A DNA stretch of 64,000 bases from Desulfobulbaceae bacterium (GCA_020444175.1 JAHLLM010000029.1:1-64000), one strand, 5' to 3'. Positions 39,503 to 49,390 are shown, numbered from the stretch's first letter. The notes: generated by a model not told the origin, from the letters alone. Program-made: numbers and translations.

Positions 39503-40513
39503 ATGAAATACCAGTTCGTAATTTTTTCAGCTTTATCTCTCTGCTTGGGCAGTATTTCATCGCAAAACGCCTTGTCCGATGAAATACTGCTTAAAAATGG
39601 CGACCGCATAACCGGCAAAATTGGCAACAAAGATGACGGCACGGTCACCCTGAAAACGGATTATGCAGGGACGCTGAAAATCAAGTGGCAGAAGATTGAA
39701 AAGATAGTTTCTGACGCCCCGCTGGAGATCGTGACCGATAAAAACACATTCAGCAAGGCGTCTCTTTTTGTGTCTGACAAAGAATACACCCCTTCCGCTG
39801 AAGCTGTCGCACTCAGCGATGTCAAATACATCAACCCACCCACCTACATGACGGGAAGTGGCGTGTCCTGGAAGGGCAGGGTCAACCTTGGTGTATCCAT
39901 TACCTCCGGCAACACGGAAACGGAAAAGAGCCGTCTTGACGGCGAGCTTATAGCCCGAACCCAGAAGAGGCGCTACACCCTGGCCTCGACTCTCAACTAT
40001 GCAACAGACAATGATGTTGAAACCGAATCAAATATAGAAGGCTTATTCAAGCTTGATCATTTTATCACTGACAAATGGTACGCCACCGGCAATCTCAATC
40101 TCTTAAAAGATAAATATAAAGATTTGAATCTCAGGACAAAATTGGGAGCCGGTGCCGGATATCAGTTCTGGGAGTCCAGACTCTTGAATCTCTCCGCTGA
40201 AGCAGGAATTGATTATATCAAGGAAGATTTCATCAGCAGCGAGGATGAAGAGTATCCAGCAGCGCGCTGGGCACTTAATTATGATCAGTACCTGTTTGAC
40301 GAACGTGTACAGATTTTCCACAACCACATTGTCAATGTCGGCCTGGAAGACACCAAGGATATCCTTATCTCTGCCCAGACCGGGCTCAGAATACCGATTG
40401 TCTCCAATCTGAATGCAAACTTCCAGATTGATATTGATTGGGACAACAGTCCGGGCACGGATAAGAAAAATACAGATTCAACCTATCTCCTTGGACTTGG
40501 GTACACTTTTTAA
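39503..40513 (+). CDS. DUF481 outer-membrane protein (YdiY-like)
   Basis: A 336-residue exported protein with a signal peptide (FVIFSALSLCLGSISSQNALS). It has a small N-terminal domain (EILLKNGDRITGKI, KIKWQKIEKI), then from ~120 a DUF481 beta-barrel region starting VNLGVSITSGNTETEKSR and ending in the C-terminal aromatic signature LLGLGYTF typical of barrels inserted by Bam. The ligand is unknown. It lies 90 bases after the giant-protein operon on the same strand and could be part of it. The ATG has AAAGGAG upstream. Confidence 0.9.
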   Translation: MKYQFVIFSALSLCLGSISSQNALSDEILLKNGDRITGKIGNKDDGTVTLKTDYAGTLKIKWQKIEKIVSDAPLEIVTDKNTFSKASLFVSDKEYTPSAEAVALSDVKYINPPTYMTGSGVSWKGRVNLGVSITSGNTETEKSRLDGELIARTQKRRYTLASTLNYATDNDVETESNIEGLFKLDHFITDKWYATGNLNLLKDKYKDLNLRTKLGAGAGYQFWESRLLNLSAEAGIDYIKEDFISSEDEEYPAARWALNYDQYLFDERVQIFHNHIVNVGLEDTKDILISAQTGLRIPIVSNLNANFQIDIDWDNSPGTDKKNTDSTYLLGLGYTF

Positions 40514-40522
40514 AAAACTGAG

Positions 40523-41407
40523 TCAGCGCCGTTCTGTTGCCTGCCGTTTCTTCTCAGCATAAAACTGGTCGTAAATAACTGTCAGAAGCAAAGCAAATAT
40601 TGCCGATGTCGCACCGATCAGAACATTGTAAAAAGAAGGAGCCGTCAGTGCCAGACGGATAAGAAGGGTGGCCAGGGCATAGCCTGAATTACGGAAAACA
40701 GCACGAAATCCTGGCTGGAAACACTGAGCAATGAGCACCAGCAGGATATCACTGAAAATCAGCACCGTGTAAAAGTTCTGAAAGAAATGAAACAACTCCT
40801 TGCCAGTTAGAAGTAGCCAGCCATTAAATCCTCCCATCACCAAAAAAATGATAAGCAGAAAAAAGGCGACCATCTTCTTTGCTGCAATGAAACGGTACAG
40901 GTCCACACTTGACTTGATGGAATCGTGCGAGGGGCGTTGCAATTTAATGTAAAGCCCCAGGAGGGCAAAAATAACAATGGAACCACCACCGTCAGCAAGT
41001 ATCCGCCAGAAGACGTCAAGCTGGCCGACTATGGAAATTGGCTCCGGCAGCTTAACAAGCTCTTTAAAGGAATTTCTTAAAAAAATGAGGGCCAGGATCT
41101 CAAACTGCTTGCCCAGTGCCTTTGAAATGGAACAGGGCAGGGTGAAGATGAGACTGACCACTTCCAGGATAAGAACAAAGGTAAAGGCCAGACTGATGGC
41201 CATGTAGTGTCTAATCGGGATATGGGAGGAAAATGCTGCAGGCAGAAACCCTTGGCGGTTGAGTTCTATTGTTCCCAAAGCAAGCAAGAAAAAGACGACG
41301 AGTATGCCGGCCACAACACGCTGGGTGCTGTCTCTTTCCCAAAAAGCGTGAAGTGGGTCAAAGGCATAGGTTATTGTGTCAGAAATCTTATCAATAATGT
41401 TGGACAT
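40523..41407 (-). CDS. Unknown polytopic inner-membrane protein
   Basis: A 294-residue protein with about six membrane helices (near 30-48, 68-92, 140-156, 178-200, 208-230 and 245-283) and a basic C-terminus (YAEKKRQATERR). I do not recognise the family. The N-terminal MSNIIDKISDTITYAFDPLHAF segment is amphipathic and cytosolic. It converges with the DUF481 gene (9 bases apart) and stands alone. Confidence 0.8.
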   Translation of the reverse strand: MSNIIDKISDTITYAFDPLHAFWERDSTQRVVAGILVVFFLLALGTIELNRQGFLPAAFSSHIPIRHYMAISLAFTFVLILEVVSLIFTLPCSISKALGKQFEILALIFLRNSFKELVKLPEPISIVGQLDVFWRILADGGGSIVIFALLGLYIKLQRPSHDSIKSSVDLYRFIAAKKMVAFFLLIIFLVMGGFNGWLLLTGKELFHFFQNFYTVLIFSDILLVLIAQCFQPGFRAVFRNSGYALATLLIRLALTAPSFYNVLIGATSAIFALLLTVIYDQFYAEKKRQATERR

Positions 41408-41803
41408 AAGAGAAGACCCATCTGAATATTGGAAGGCAGCAAGAAGCAGTTATTTCGACATTTCCCAAACAAAAAAGCATATACGTATTTTTACGGGCAA
41501 AGCAATTTCCACGCAAGAACAAATTTCTTATAACGGTCTGGACCTATGATATCCCTAATTTACTTCTATCTTATCACAAATTCCCCATTGATTCTTAAGC
41601 CGATAAATTTATGATCTTCTCCTTATTACCACGCAATTATTTGTTAGAAATAATTTGACAATCCCCTCCACAGCATTGATATACTACGAAGTAACACTGA
41701 CCTGACTTCATTTGTTCATCAAAGCAGATCCTGAGCTAGACAGATGAAAGTCTATCATCAATGGCCTTAAAAACTTAAGGTCTCTAGGCTATGGAGGGAA
41801 TTT
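41408..41803. other. Intergenic region upstream of the cytochrome cluster
   Basis: AT-rich, no ORF. TTGACA at 41655-41660 and TATACT at 41680-41685 (19-base spacing, wider than ideal) form a possible sigma-70 promoter for the plus-strand cytochrome genes. Confidence 0.4.
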
Positions 41804-43903
41804 ATGAAAAGGAAGATGTTTTTTTTCGGTCTGGGAGCTCTTACCAGCTCCCTGATACTGTCGGGCTCCACCTTTGCGCAAGACACGTATCTGTCCAATC
41901 TGGATTCGATTATCAACAAGTGGCTGGGATCTGCCCATGCTGATGCCGATGCCGAGGCATTCTCCCACTGGGACGAAGATGGAGAAATTCCGACAAGTTG
42001 TGCCAGATGCCACAGCAGTTCAGGGTACCAGGACTATCTCGGTGCTGATGGGACAGCAACCGGGCAAATAGACAACGCAGCGCCAATCGGCGAAGTTGTT
42101 GAATGTCTCACCTGCCATAATGACTCAACATCCTATCTGGACGAGGTAACCTTTCCTTCAGGAATTACAATTACTGATTTAGGCCCGGAAGCCCGCTGCA
42201 TGGTCTGTCACCAAGGACGAGAATCCGGACTTGACGTTGATGCAGATATAGAGGATGCAGGTGTGACCAATGACGATGAAGTCTCCAGTGATCTGGGCTT
42301 TATCAATATCCATTACTTTGCCACCGCGGCAACCCTCTACGGAGGAGAAGTTAAAGGCGGCTACCAGTATGACGGCATGGTTTATGATCTCAAATTTGAC
42401 CATGTAGAGGGATACAATACCTGTATTGGATGCCATGATCAGCATTCCCTGGAAGTGAGAATAAATGACAGTGCCAGAATGAGCCAGTGTGATGATTGTC
42501 ATGCCAATGTTTCTGCCGAAGAAGACTTGCGGGACATACGGATGAACGGCTCCAGGGTCGACTATGACGGTGACGGCAATACCAGTGAGGGCATTGCCTA
42601 TGAGATTGAAACACTGCAGGTAAAACTCTACCAAGTTATCCAGCTCTATGCTGCCAATATGATAGGCTCTCCGATTATTTATGATACCACGTCTTACCCA
42701 TACTGGTTTATTGACAGCAATGCCAACGGGGCAGTGGATTTGGGCGAGGCCTCCTTCGGCAATAGGTATGGGTCTTGGTCCGCGCGTCTGGTCAAGGCCA
42801 CTTTCAATTACCAGGTCTCTTTAAAAGACCCGGGAGCCTTTGCTCACAACGCCAAATACATAATCGAGCTGCTCTACGATTCCATTATAGACGTCAATAA
42901 CGCCTTATCCATTTCAAATCAAATCGATACCAGCATCCTGAGCCGAGGTGACGGCACCCATTTTGACGGTTCAAAAGAGGCCTCCCGGCACTGGGACGAA
43001 GACGGTGAAGTTTCAGCAAGCTGCTCTAAATGCCATGGTAAAAACGGTCTGGCGGAGTTCCTGACCTACGGCAACACCAGATCCACTGAAATCAGGACAG
43101 ACGGCATGGCCTGCAGCAACTGCCATACCGTTGATTCTGACGACCGACCAGTTTTCACTGAAATACGCGATACCGGCAGCAGCGTAGCCTTCCCATCCGG
43201 AGATGAGGTCTCCCTGAACAACAGCAGCCAGCTGTGCATGAACTGCCATCAGGGACGAGAATCCGGGGTCGATGTGGATAATTCAATTGCTGAAAGCGAC
43301 TTCAGGTTTCTCAACATTCACTATTATCCTGCCGCCGCTGTATTTTTTGGAACAGATGTACGTGGAGGGTACGAATATACTGACAATGGTTATTCAAGTC
43401 AGAACCTTTTCCTCAGTCATCCTGCAGAGTTAAGCACTTGCACTGGGTGTCATGTTCAGGAAGACAATCAGGCGAAGCATGAGTTCGAGCCGTCACTTGA
43501 TGTCTGTAACTTTTGTCATACAGGGGACTCCTTTGAAACGCTGAGTGGTTCGCCCTCTGCAAATTATACAAGAATCCAAACACTTGGCGGGCAACTCTAT
43601 ACGGCATTGCAATCCTATGCAACGAATACCCTTGGAGCACCAATTGTTTATGACAGCCAATCATACCCATACTGGTTCGCGGACAGTAACGGCAACGGAG
43701 TGGTGGACAGTGGCGAAAACGGCAGCAGCAATCGGTACTCAAACTTTGACGCTAAATCCATGAAAGCGGCCTACAACTACCAGGTTTTCCAGAAAGAGCC
43801 TTGTGGATACATACACAACGGATCGTATATGAGCCAGTTGCTTTATGACTCCATTGCGAACCTGGGAGAGACACCTGCGGCAACGCGGCCATCGACAAAC
43901 TAA
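41804..43903 (+). CDS. Exported decahaem cytochrome c made of two duplicated pentahaem halves
   Basis: A 699-residue periplasmic or surface cytochrome. A signal peptide (LGALTSSLILSGSTFA) is followed by ten CxxCH sites: CARCH, CLTCH, CMVCH, CIGCH, CDDCH, then CSKCH, CSNCH, CMNCH, CTGCH, CNFCH. The two halves are clear repeats: HWDEDGE before the first site of each, CHQGRESG(L/V)DVD at the third, NIHY(F/Y) plus GGY(Q/E)Y after it, and SYPYWF(I/A)DSN near each end. It has no membrane anchor. The ATG follows GGAGGG. It sits upstream of an MtrA/MtrB-type pair and may be the soluble or outer-surface partner in electron transfer. Confidence 0.95.
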   Translation: MKRKMFFFGLGALTSSLILSGSTFAQDTYLSNLDSIINKWLGSAHADADAEAFSHWDEDGEIPTSCARCHSSSGYQDYLGADGTATGQIDNAAPIGEVVECLTCHNDSTSYLDEVTFPSGITITDLGPEARCMVCHQGRESGLDVDADIEDAGVTNDDEVSSDLGFINIHYFATAATLYGGEVKGGYQYDGMVYDLKFDHVEGYNTCIGCHDQHSLEVRINDSARMSQCDDCHANVSAEEDLRDIRMNGSRVDYDGDGNTSEGIAYEIETLQVKLYQVIQLYAANMIGSPIIYDTTSYPYWFIDSNANGAVDLGEASFGNRYGSWSARLVKATFNYQVSLKDPGAFAHNAKYIIELLYDSIIDVNNALSISNQIDTSILSRGDGTHFDGSKEASRHWDEDGEVSASCSKCHGKNGLAEFLTYGNTRSTEIRTDGMACSNCHTVDSDDRPVFTEIRDTGSSVAFPSGDEVSLNNSSQLCMNCHQGRESGVDVDNSIAESDFRFLNIHYYPAAAVFFGTDVRGGYEYTDNGYSSQNLFLSHPAELSTCTGCHVQEDNQAKHEFEPSLDVCNFCHTGDSFETLSGSPSANYTRIQTLGGQLYTALQSYATNTLGAPIVYDSQSYPYWFADSNGNGVVDSGENGSSNRYSNFDAKSMKAAYNYQVFQKEPCGYIHNGSYMSQLLYDSIANLGETPAATRPSTN

Positions 43904-43919
43904 GGAATGTTAAAACCGG

Positions 43920-43952
43920 AAAATGGCTGTCCACAGAGGGATGGCCATTTTT
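43920..43952 (+). terminator. Hairpin terminator after the 699-residue cytochrome
   Basis: An eight-bp stem (AAAATGGC with GCCATTTT), a 16-base loop that can pair further (GTCC with GGAT), and a T-rich 3' side. It may separate the cytochrome gene from the downstream pair. Confidence 0.6.
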
Positions 43953-44080
43953 CAAATACTGCCAAGTCCCTTACTGCCTGTAGCACCAGAAAACTACAGA
44001 GGAACGACTACCAGTTTCTAACTAAATGAAGAGAAGCCTTATTCGGCTTCATTCCATATTTTTGTGAGAAGGAGAAGAGT

Positions 44081-44962
44081 ATGCCCAACACAGGGAAAAA
44101 GAGTCTTTTATTAATTATTGTGATGACGCTTTTCTGGGGAGTATCTCCAGCCATGGAGGTCCAGGCCGACTCTATAGCCTGTGCAGACTGTCATGAAAAG
44201 ATCACCGCAGATTTCCAAGATTCCTACCATGGTCGAGCCTGGACAGGGAAAAAACATAGCTGCCAGTCCTGCCATGGAGATACGGCTCGTCACCTTGACG
44301 ACCCGTCTCAGGAATCCATATTATCCTTTGGTGAAAAATCTCGCCAAACTGCTGATGAACTCAACAAAATGTGCCTTGGCTGCCATGAGTCCTCTTCCCA
44401 TATTTCATTATGGGACATGAGCAAGCATAACAGTAATGACCTCGCCTGCATTAACTGCCACGATATACACACAAGAAAATCCGAAGTTGCGCAACCCAAA
44501 GTTTGTTTCAACTGCCACAGTTCAGTCCGCATGGATGCCGGTAAAATCTCCCACCATCCAATCGTTGAAGGAAAAATCGAGTGCAGTGACTGTCATAATA
44601 CCCATGGCAGCCTTTCCCACGGCATGCTGGTTGAAGACGACATCAATCAGCTCTGTTACCGCTGCCATGCTGAAAAAAGAGGACCTTTTGTCTGGGAACA
44701 TCCACCGGTTGAAGAAGACTGCTCCATTTGCCACGCTCCCCACGGCAGCAGACATGAAAATTTGATGAAAGAGAAGGTTTCCAACCTTTGCCAGGATTGC
44801 CATAATGCCAACCTCCATTCAGGACGCGCCTATGACGGGGATGCAGGTTTTGCCGCAACCGGAAGGGCAGGCAACATCGGCTTTATTGCCCGTTCCTGCC
44901 TCAATTGTCACGGCAATATTCACGGCAGCACCCATTTTGAAAACCACGTCTACACACGATAA
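44081..44962 (+). CDS. MtrA/DmsE-type decahaem cytochrome c
   Basis: A 293-residue periplasmic cytochrome with a signal peptide (LLLIIVMTLFWGVSPAME) and ten CxxCH motifs (CADCH, CQSCH, CLGCH, CINCH, CFNCH, CSDCH, CYRCH, CSICH, CQDCH, CLNCH). Size, haem number and distal His pattern match the MtrA/DmsE/PioA family, which threads through an MtrB-type barrel to wire the periplasm to the cell exterior. The next gene, 11 bases downstream, is such a barrel. The ATG has AAGGAGAAG upstream. Confidence 0.94.
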   Translation: MPNTGKKSLLLIIVMTLFWGVSPAMEVQADSIACADCHEKITADFQDSYHGRAWTGKKHSCQSCHGDTARHLDDPSQESILSFGEKSRQTADELNKMCLGCHESSSHISLWDMSKHNSNDLACINCHDIHTRKSEVAQPKVCFNCHSSVRMDAGKISHHPIVEGKIECSDCHNTHGSLSHGMLVEDDINQLCYRCHAEKRGPFVWEHPPVEEDCSICHAPHGSRHENLMKEKVSNLCQDCHNANLHSGRAYDGDAGFAATGRAGNIGFIARSCLNCHGNIHGSTHFENHVYTR

Positions 44963-44973
44963 GGGAGGCAAAG

Positions 44974-47007
44974 ATGAAAAAAGGTGTTTATTCGCTCGTT
45001 ATATTTTCCCTGCTTACCTCCCCGGCATTTGCTGCCGAAGATGAGGAAGCCAAGGTTCGGGGTTCTATTGAGGCTGGTTATCGTGTTGTCGATGATCAGG
45101 ACAACAACAGAGCTCATTTTATTGAATTCAAGGATAGAGATGACGATTTCTTCACGAGTTTCGACCTGTCCGTTCAAAAAGGATCCTACTATCTTGATTT
45201 CATGGGCAACGAACTGGGCCTTAACGACCAGTCCTACCTGCTCAAAGGCACTAATTATGGGAAATTTTCTTATGAGTTTTTCTATGAAGAAACCCCTCAT
45301 AATATGAGTTTTGATGCCAAAGCTCCATACACAGGAATCGGATCTCAGGATTTAGACATTGACAACAGTACCATCGGCTCAGTTGCCGATTGGTCCTCTT
45401 TCGACTATTCAGTGGATCGTAAAGAGTTTGGCGCCCAGGTGGAAATATCCATGGACACCCCGTTTTATGTTAATGTGGGCGTTCAGCGCCGCCAGCAGGA
45501 TGGCATCAAGCCCCTGGGAGGCGGAAGTTTTTGGCTGAATATGGAAATGCCGGAACCGGTTGATTACACCACCGATGACATTACTTTCCAGGGAGGCTAT
45601 AGAAACAAAAATCTGCATGCTTCGGTGCAAGGTTACTGGAGCACATTTGACAACACCAACAAATATCTTACCCAACCAAATACCGGTGAAAGCCAGACCC
45701 TTCCCCCGGACAACGACTACAGAAAACTGTCAGCGAACCTGAGCTGGCGTGGGCTGCCTTATCAATCCATGCTTGCTGTTCGCACCAGCTATTCCAAAAT
45801 AGAAAGCCATTTTTCCGTTGATGACCTTAACCTTACTGCACCAGCCGCGTTAAACACTGATACCTTTGATGGGGATGTCACCTATACCCAAGGCTCCATC
45901 GCTCTCTCATCCCGCCCCATTGCTGATTTGGACACCAAGATTTATTTCAATTTCCTGGACAAGGAAAATGACTCAAGTGTCATCCGCTATCAAGATGTGC
46001 GGGGGCTGGATGTCAGTAACGCCGACCAGATTTTTGACTATGAAAAAAATAACGCAGGTCTGGATGTCGGTTACGATCTGGCAAGACATACCAAGTTAGC
46101 TGCAGGCTACGAGTATCTGGATGTTGATCGCCGCAACCGTGACGACGCAGAAGCCAATACTGACCACAGTCTTTTCTTTCAGATCAAAAACACCAGCCTG
46201 GATTTTCTTACAGCAAAGCTCCGCTACAAGCGACTGGAACGAAACTCAGACTTTGACAACAAATCTGCAGGAGTCAACGACCCTACTGATGAAGATTATA
46301 TTAAACGTTATATAAGGCGCTATGATGCAACGGATAAGAGCATGGATGAGATCAAACTTTCCCTGGAGATTTATCCCATGGACCAGCTTGATTTCGGCTT
46401 TGAATACGCTTACAAAATCAATGACTATGATGAAACGAATCTTGGTCTTACCGAAGACAAGCACCATGAATTTTACGCAGACTTTGTCTGGCGAGCCGCG
46501 AAAAAAGTAACTCTGAGCGGCTTTGCCGGCTATGAAATGACGGAAGCCGACAGTAGCCATCGACAATTCGGAGCAGGCGATTCCGCCTCCATTGACGCAG
46601 TTCCTACGTCCACCTCCTTCAACTGGAGCAATGAAAGAGATGATGATTTTATCACCTATGGACTGGCCATAAATCTACCCGATATAATAGAAAAAGTGAG
46701 CCTTAATATTTCCTGGCAGTATCAAGAATCGGACGGAGAGATCAACTTCAGCAGTCAGGACGGTACACTTGAAGACATCAACCAATCCGACGATTATGAC
46801 AAGCAGGAATTAGAGATCAAAGCTATCTATGCCTTAAGGCAGGATACCGACATCACCCTTGGCTACCTCTACGAGAAGTATGACTATGACGATCTGCAAT
46901 ATGACGATTATGAGTACAGCCAAACAGGCAGCTATCTCACTGGAGCTTATTATGAACAGAGCTATGAGGCAAATGTCGGCTATCTCATGGTAGCCTATCG
47001 CTTTTAA
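44974..47007 (+). CDS. MtrB/PioB-family outer-membrane barrel
   Basis: A 677-residue exported protein with a signal peptide (SLVIFSLLTSPAFAA) and then a long series of amphipathic beta strands with acidic turns, typical of the 26-28-strand MtrB/PioB barrels. It ends NVGYLMVAYRF, with terminal Phe as needed for Bam insertion. It would sheath the decahaem cytochrome encoded just upstream (11-base gap, GGGAGG ribosome site) to form a porin-cytochrome conduit for extracellular electron exchange. The N-terminal CxxC motif of Shewanella MtrB is absent. Confidence 0.9.
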   Translation: MKKGVYSLVIFSLLTSPAFAAEDEEAKVRGSIEAGYRVVDDQDNNRAHFIEFKDRDDDFFTSFDLSVQKGSYYLDFMGNELGLNDQSYLLKGTNYGKFSYEFFYEETPHNMSFDAKAPYTGIGSQDLDIDNSTIGSVADWSSFDYSVDRKEFGAQVEISMDTPFYVNVGVQRRQQDGIKPLGGGSFWLNMEMPEPVDYTTDDITFQGGYRNKNLHASVQGYWSTFDNTNKYLTQPNTGESQTLPPDNDYRKLSANLSWRGLPYQSMLAVRTSYSKIESHFSVDDLNLTAPAALNTDTFDGDVTYTQGSIALSSRPIADLDTKIYFNFLDKENDSSVIRYQDVRGLDVSNADQIFDYEKNNAGLDVGYDLARHTKLAAGYEYLDVDRRNRDDAEANTDHSLFFQIKNTSLDFLTAKLRYKRLERNSDFDNKSAGVNDPTDEDYIKRYIRRYDATDKSMDEIKLSLEIYPMDQLDFGFEYAYKINDYDETNLGLTEDKHHEFYADFVWRAAKKVTLSGFAGYEMTEADSSHRQFGAGDSASIDAVPTSTSFNWSNERDDDFITYGLAINLPDIIEKVSLNISWQYQESDGEINFSSQDGTLEDINQSDDYDKQELEIKAIYALRQDTDITLGYLYEKYDYDDLQYDDYEYSQTGSYLTGAYYEQSYEANVGYLMVAYRF

Positions 47008-47019
47008 ACCCTTTCAAGA

Positions 47020-47043
47020 AAAATCAGACGTGCTCCTGATTTT
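47020..47043 (+). terminator. Possible terminator after the MtrB-like gene
   Basis: An eight-bp stem (AAAATCAG with CTGATTTT) with an eight-base loop directly after the stop codon. The T run is part of the stem only, so it is a weak candidate. Confidence 0.4.
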
Positions 47044-47171
47044 AGAGCACAGGGATCGTTACCGAGAAGAGGGGGAAAGCCAATTGGTTTTCCTCCTCTG
47101 TTTGTTTGGATTATCTAAAAAATATCTAAAAGTTGAGAGAAACTTCCTTTCTCATAATTTGAAAAAAACTC

Positions 47172-47516
47172 TCAGCCCTGATTCTCCTCAAAATGAGAGA
47201 TGTAATAGCGCAATGCTTTCAAAGAGGTGTCATCAAGGTCAGTAAACGAAATACCGGTGTGGAAAATCGTACCGGATTCGACATGGCAGTAGATAGCCTT
47301 ACCACGCAGGTCCACAAGGGTGTCTTCGAAAGCAATTTCCAGAATCAAGGTATGAGCGGGATTAATCTTAAAATTCGTCTCTAAAAGAATACCGCTCTCC
47401 GACACATTCAAGGTTCTTCCTATCCCCTCCAGAACGATATCACCATCCTCATCCTCACAGACATAGGAGATATTCAGGGAATCCAACCTCTGCTGTTTTC
47501 TTCGCTCCTCAGACAT
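47172..47516 (-). CDS. PilZ-domain c-di-GMP receptor
   Basis: A 114-residue cytosolic protein consisting of one PilZ domain. The c-di-GMP-binding arginine motif (RRKQQR, residues ~5-10) and the second motif NVSESGIL (a D/NxSxxG variant, ~38-45) are present. It would read the c-di-GMP made by the GGDEF enzymes of this window; its output partner is unknown. Convergent with the MtrB-like gene. Confidence 0.9.
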   Translation of the reverse strand: MSEERRKQQRLDSLNISYVCEDEDGDIVLEGIGRTLNVSESGILLETNFKINPAHTLILEIAFEDTLVDLRGKAIYCHVESGTIFHTGISFTDLDDTSLKALRYYISHFEENQG

Positions 47517-47950
47517 AAATTTCCCTATTCGTTTGTAATTGTTTGGAAAATGCCTCTTCGCATTATTTTGTACCGGATTTCAGCAGTCAATATTCTGCCT
47601 TAATAGTAGCCTATAAGTGATCATTTTTCCTGTCAAGCGCAAACCTTTGACAAATGGACCAAAGCCTCTCATTGTCTGAAACATTTGTTGACTTTTTGCC
47701 TTTTCATTATAAAAGGAGCATTATATATTCCTTTTTTGGTAACTATTCAGCTGCACCTCATCTTTGAACGATCAGGCCTGCTCGGAGTCTCCACTTCGTT
47801 GCGCTTACCTGTCCAAATCTAAGGCACATCTGAATAGTTACGGCCTGGAGTTAAGGCCCATTTCGAGACCTCGCTGAATAGATACCTTTTTTGTGACAAG
47901 ACGCCCTGAATATGAACCTGGCCACCTGAAATACCGGTATAAAAATCACA
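47517..47950. other. Intergenic region holding an inverted-repeat element
   Basis: No gene. The GTAACTATTCAG element occupies 47739-47841; the rest is AT-rich and includes promoter sequence for the PilZ and peptidase genes. Confidence 0.5.
47739..47841. mobile_element. MITE-like element with GTAACTATTCAG terminal inverted repeats
   Basis: A 103-bp unit bounded by GTAACTATTCAGCTGCACC and the inverted CTGAATAGTTAC. Its first 45 bases recur exactly, inverted, at 8-52, and its left end recurs imperfectly at 51184-51204. There is no coding capacity, so movement would need a transposase in trans. Confidence 0.65.
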
Positions 47951-49165
47951 ATGGATAATATCCCTCTCCTGGAACTCAAATCTCGTTGGAACAACTGCCG
48001 TCATCTTCTTAAGATGCATCTCCCTGATGTCGAAGGACTTTTGATCTTTTCTCGGCTTAATATTTATTACATGACAGGAACCTTTGGTAATGGCGTGTTC
48101 TGGCTGCCGTTAAGTGGAAATCCAATTCTCCTGTGCAGACGGGGGCTGGAGAGGGCCGGACTGGAATCCCCAGTCAAAGATTGCTATGCCTTTCGCGGCT
48201 ACGGAGACATCCAGGGTATTTTAAAAAATGCAGGTTCTGCCCTGCCGAAATCGCTTGCCGTTGAAATGAATGGCCTGTCCTGGACTCTGGGCAACAGCCT
48301 TGTCAAACATCTCCCGGACAAAAACCTTTTTCCCGGAGACAGGATTATCTCCATGGCACGGGCGGTGAAATCCGATTTGGAACTGAGCATCATACGCAAG
48401 GCCGGCATTCAACATGACAGGTGTTTCAGGCAACTCCTCCCGGCCCAACTTTCAGCCGGCATGACGGAAAGAAACATCTCCCACGCCATTTGGAAAATTT
48501 TCTTTGAACTCGGCCATCAAGGACTTTTACGTATGGAAAATTACGGGGAAGAAGTCTTTCTCGGTCACATCGCTGCCGGCAATAACGGCAATTATCCCAG
48601 TGTATTTAACGGCCCGGTCGGCCTGCGGGGCGAGCATCCTGCAGTCCCGCATATGGGCTCCAATGAAACGGTCTGGCAGCAGAACACTCCCCTGACCTGC
48701 GACGTGGGCTTCATGCTCGCCGGATATCATACAGACAAAACTCAGGCATACTGGCTTGGGGAAAAGAAAGACATTCCGGAAAACGTCAATTCAGCACACA
48801 ACTTCTGCATTGAAATGCAGGAATGGATACGTCAACATCTCAAACCTGGAACCCTGCCGAGCAGCATATGGGAGCATTGCCTGTCCTGGGCACAAAAGGA
48901 AGGATGGAATGAAGGATTTATGGCACTGGGAGGGAACAAAGTCAACTTTGTCGGCCATGGCATCGGTCTTGCCATAGATGAATATCCGGTTCTTGCCAAA
49001 GGATTTGATCTTCCGCTTGAGGAAAAAATGGTCCTTGCAGTTGAACCCAAAATAGGCATTCCGGGCATAGGCATGGTGGGAGTTGAAAACACCTTTGAGG
49101 TAACGGCTTCCGGGGGAAAATGCCTGACTGGCGAGGAATACGATATTCTCTGTATTCCCGGCTGA
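47951..49165 (+). CDS. M24-family (Xaa-Pro) metallopeptidase
   Basis: A 404-residue cytosolic aminopeptidase P/prolidase relative. The N-terminal creatinase-like domain (~1-160) is followed by the pita-bread domain. The five metal ligands are in place: Asp in DVGFM (~251), Asp in HTDKTQA (~262), His in GHGIGL (~336), Glu in VEPKIG (~365) and Glu in VENTF (~379). It probably cleaves the residue before proline; exact substrate unknown. The ATG at 47951 has no good ribosome site and lies 110 bases after the repeat element. Confidence 0.9.
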   Translation: MDNIPLLELKSRWNNCRHLLKMHLPDVEGLLIFSRLNIYYMTGTFGNGVFWLPLSGNPILLCRRGLERAGLESPVKDCYAFRGYGDIQGILKNAGSALPKSLAVEMNGLSWTLGNSLVKHLPDKNLFPGDRIISMARAVKSDLELSIIRKAGIQHDRCFRQLLPAQLSAGMTERNISHAIWKIFFELGHQGLLRMENYGEEVFLGHIAAGNNGNYPSVFNGPVGLRGEHPAVPHMGSNETVWQQNTPLTCDVGFMLAGYHTDKTQAYWLGEKKDIPENVNSAHNFCIEMQEWIRQHLKPGTLPSSIWEHCLSWAQKEGWNEGFMALGGNKVNFVGHGIGLAIDEYPVLAKGFDLPLEEKMVLAVEPKIGIPGIGMVGVENTFEVTASGGKCLTGEEYDILCIPG

Positions 49166-49390
49166 TTTTCTTCATTTTTCTCAGTACTCCGGCGCACTCT
49201 AACATAAGAATGGAAAGATTGAAGATCCTCCCCTTACAGAGAAAGGCCTCATATTTCCACTCGTTAATGCAGCAACACACAGTCACCAAGTCGTCAACCA
49301 CCTGACTTATTGCACCTTCCTACTCTAGCAGGAAGAGGGCAGAATACGTACTGCCCCCTCCTTCGAAATCAGGTTTACTCATGGCGCGCG

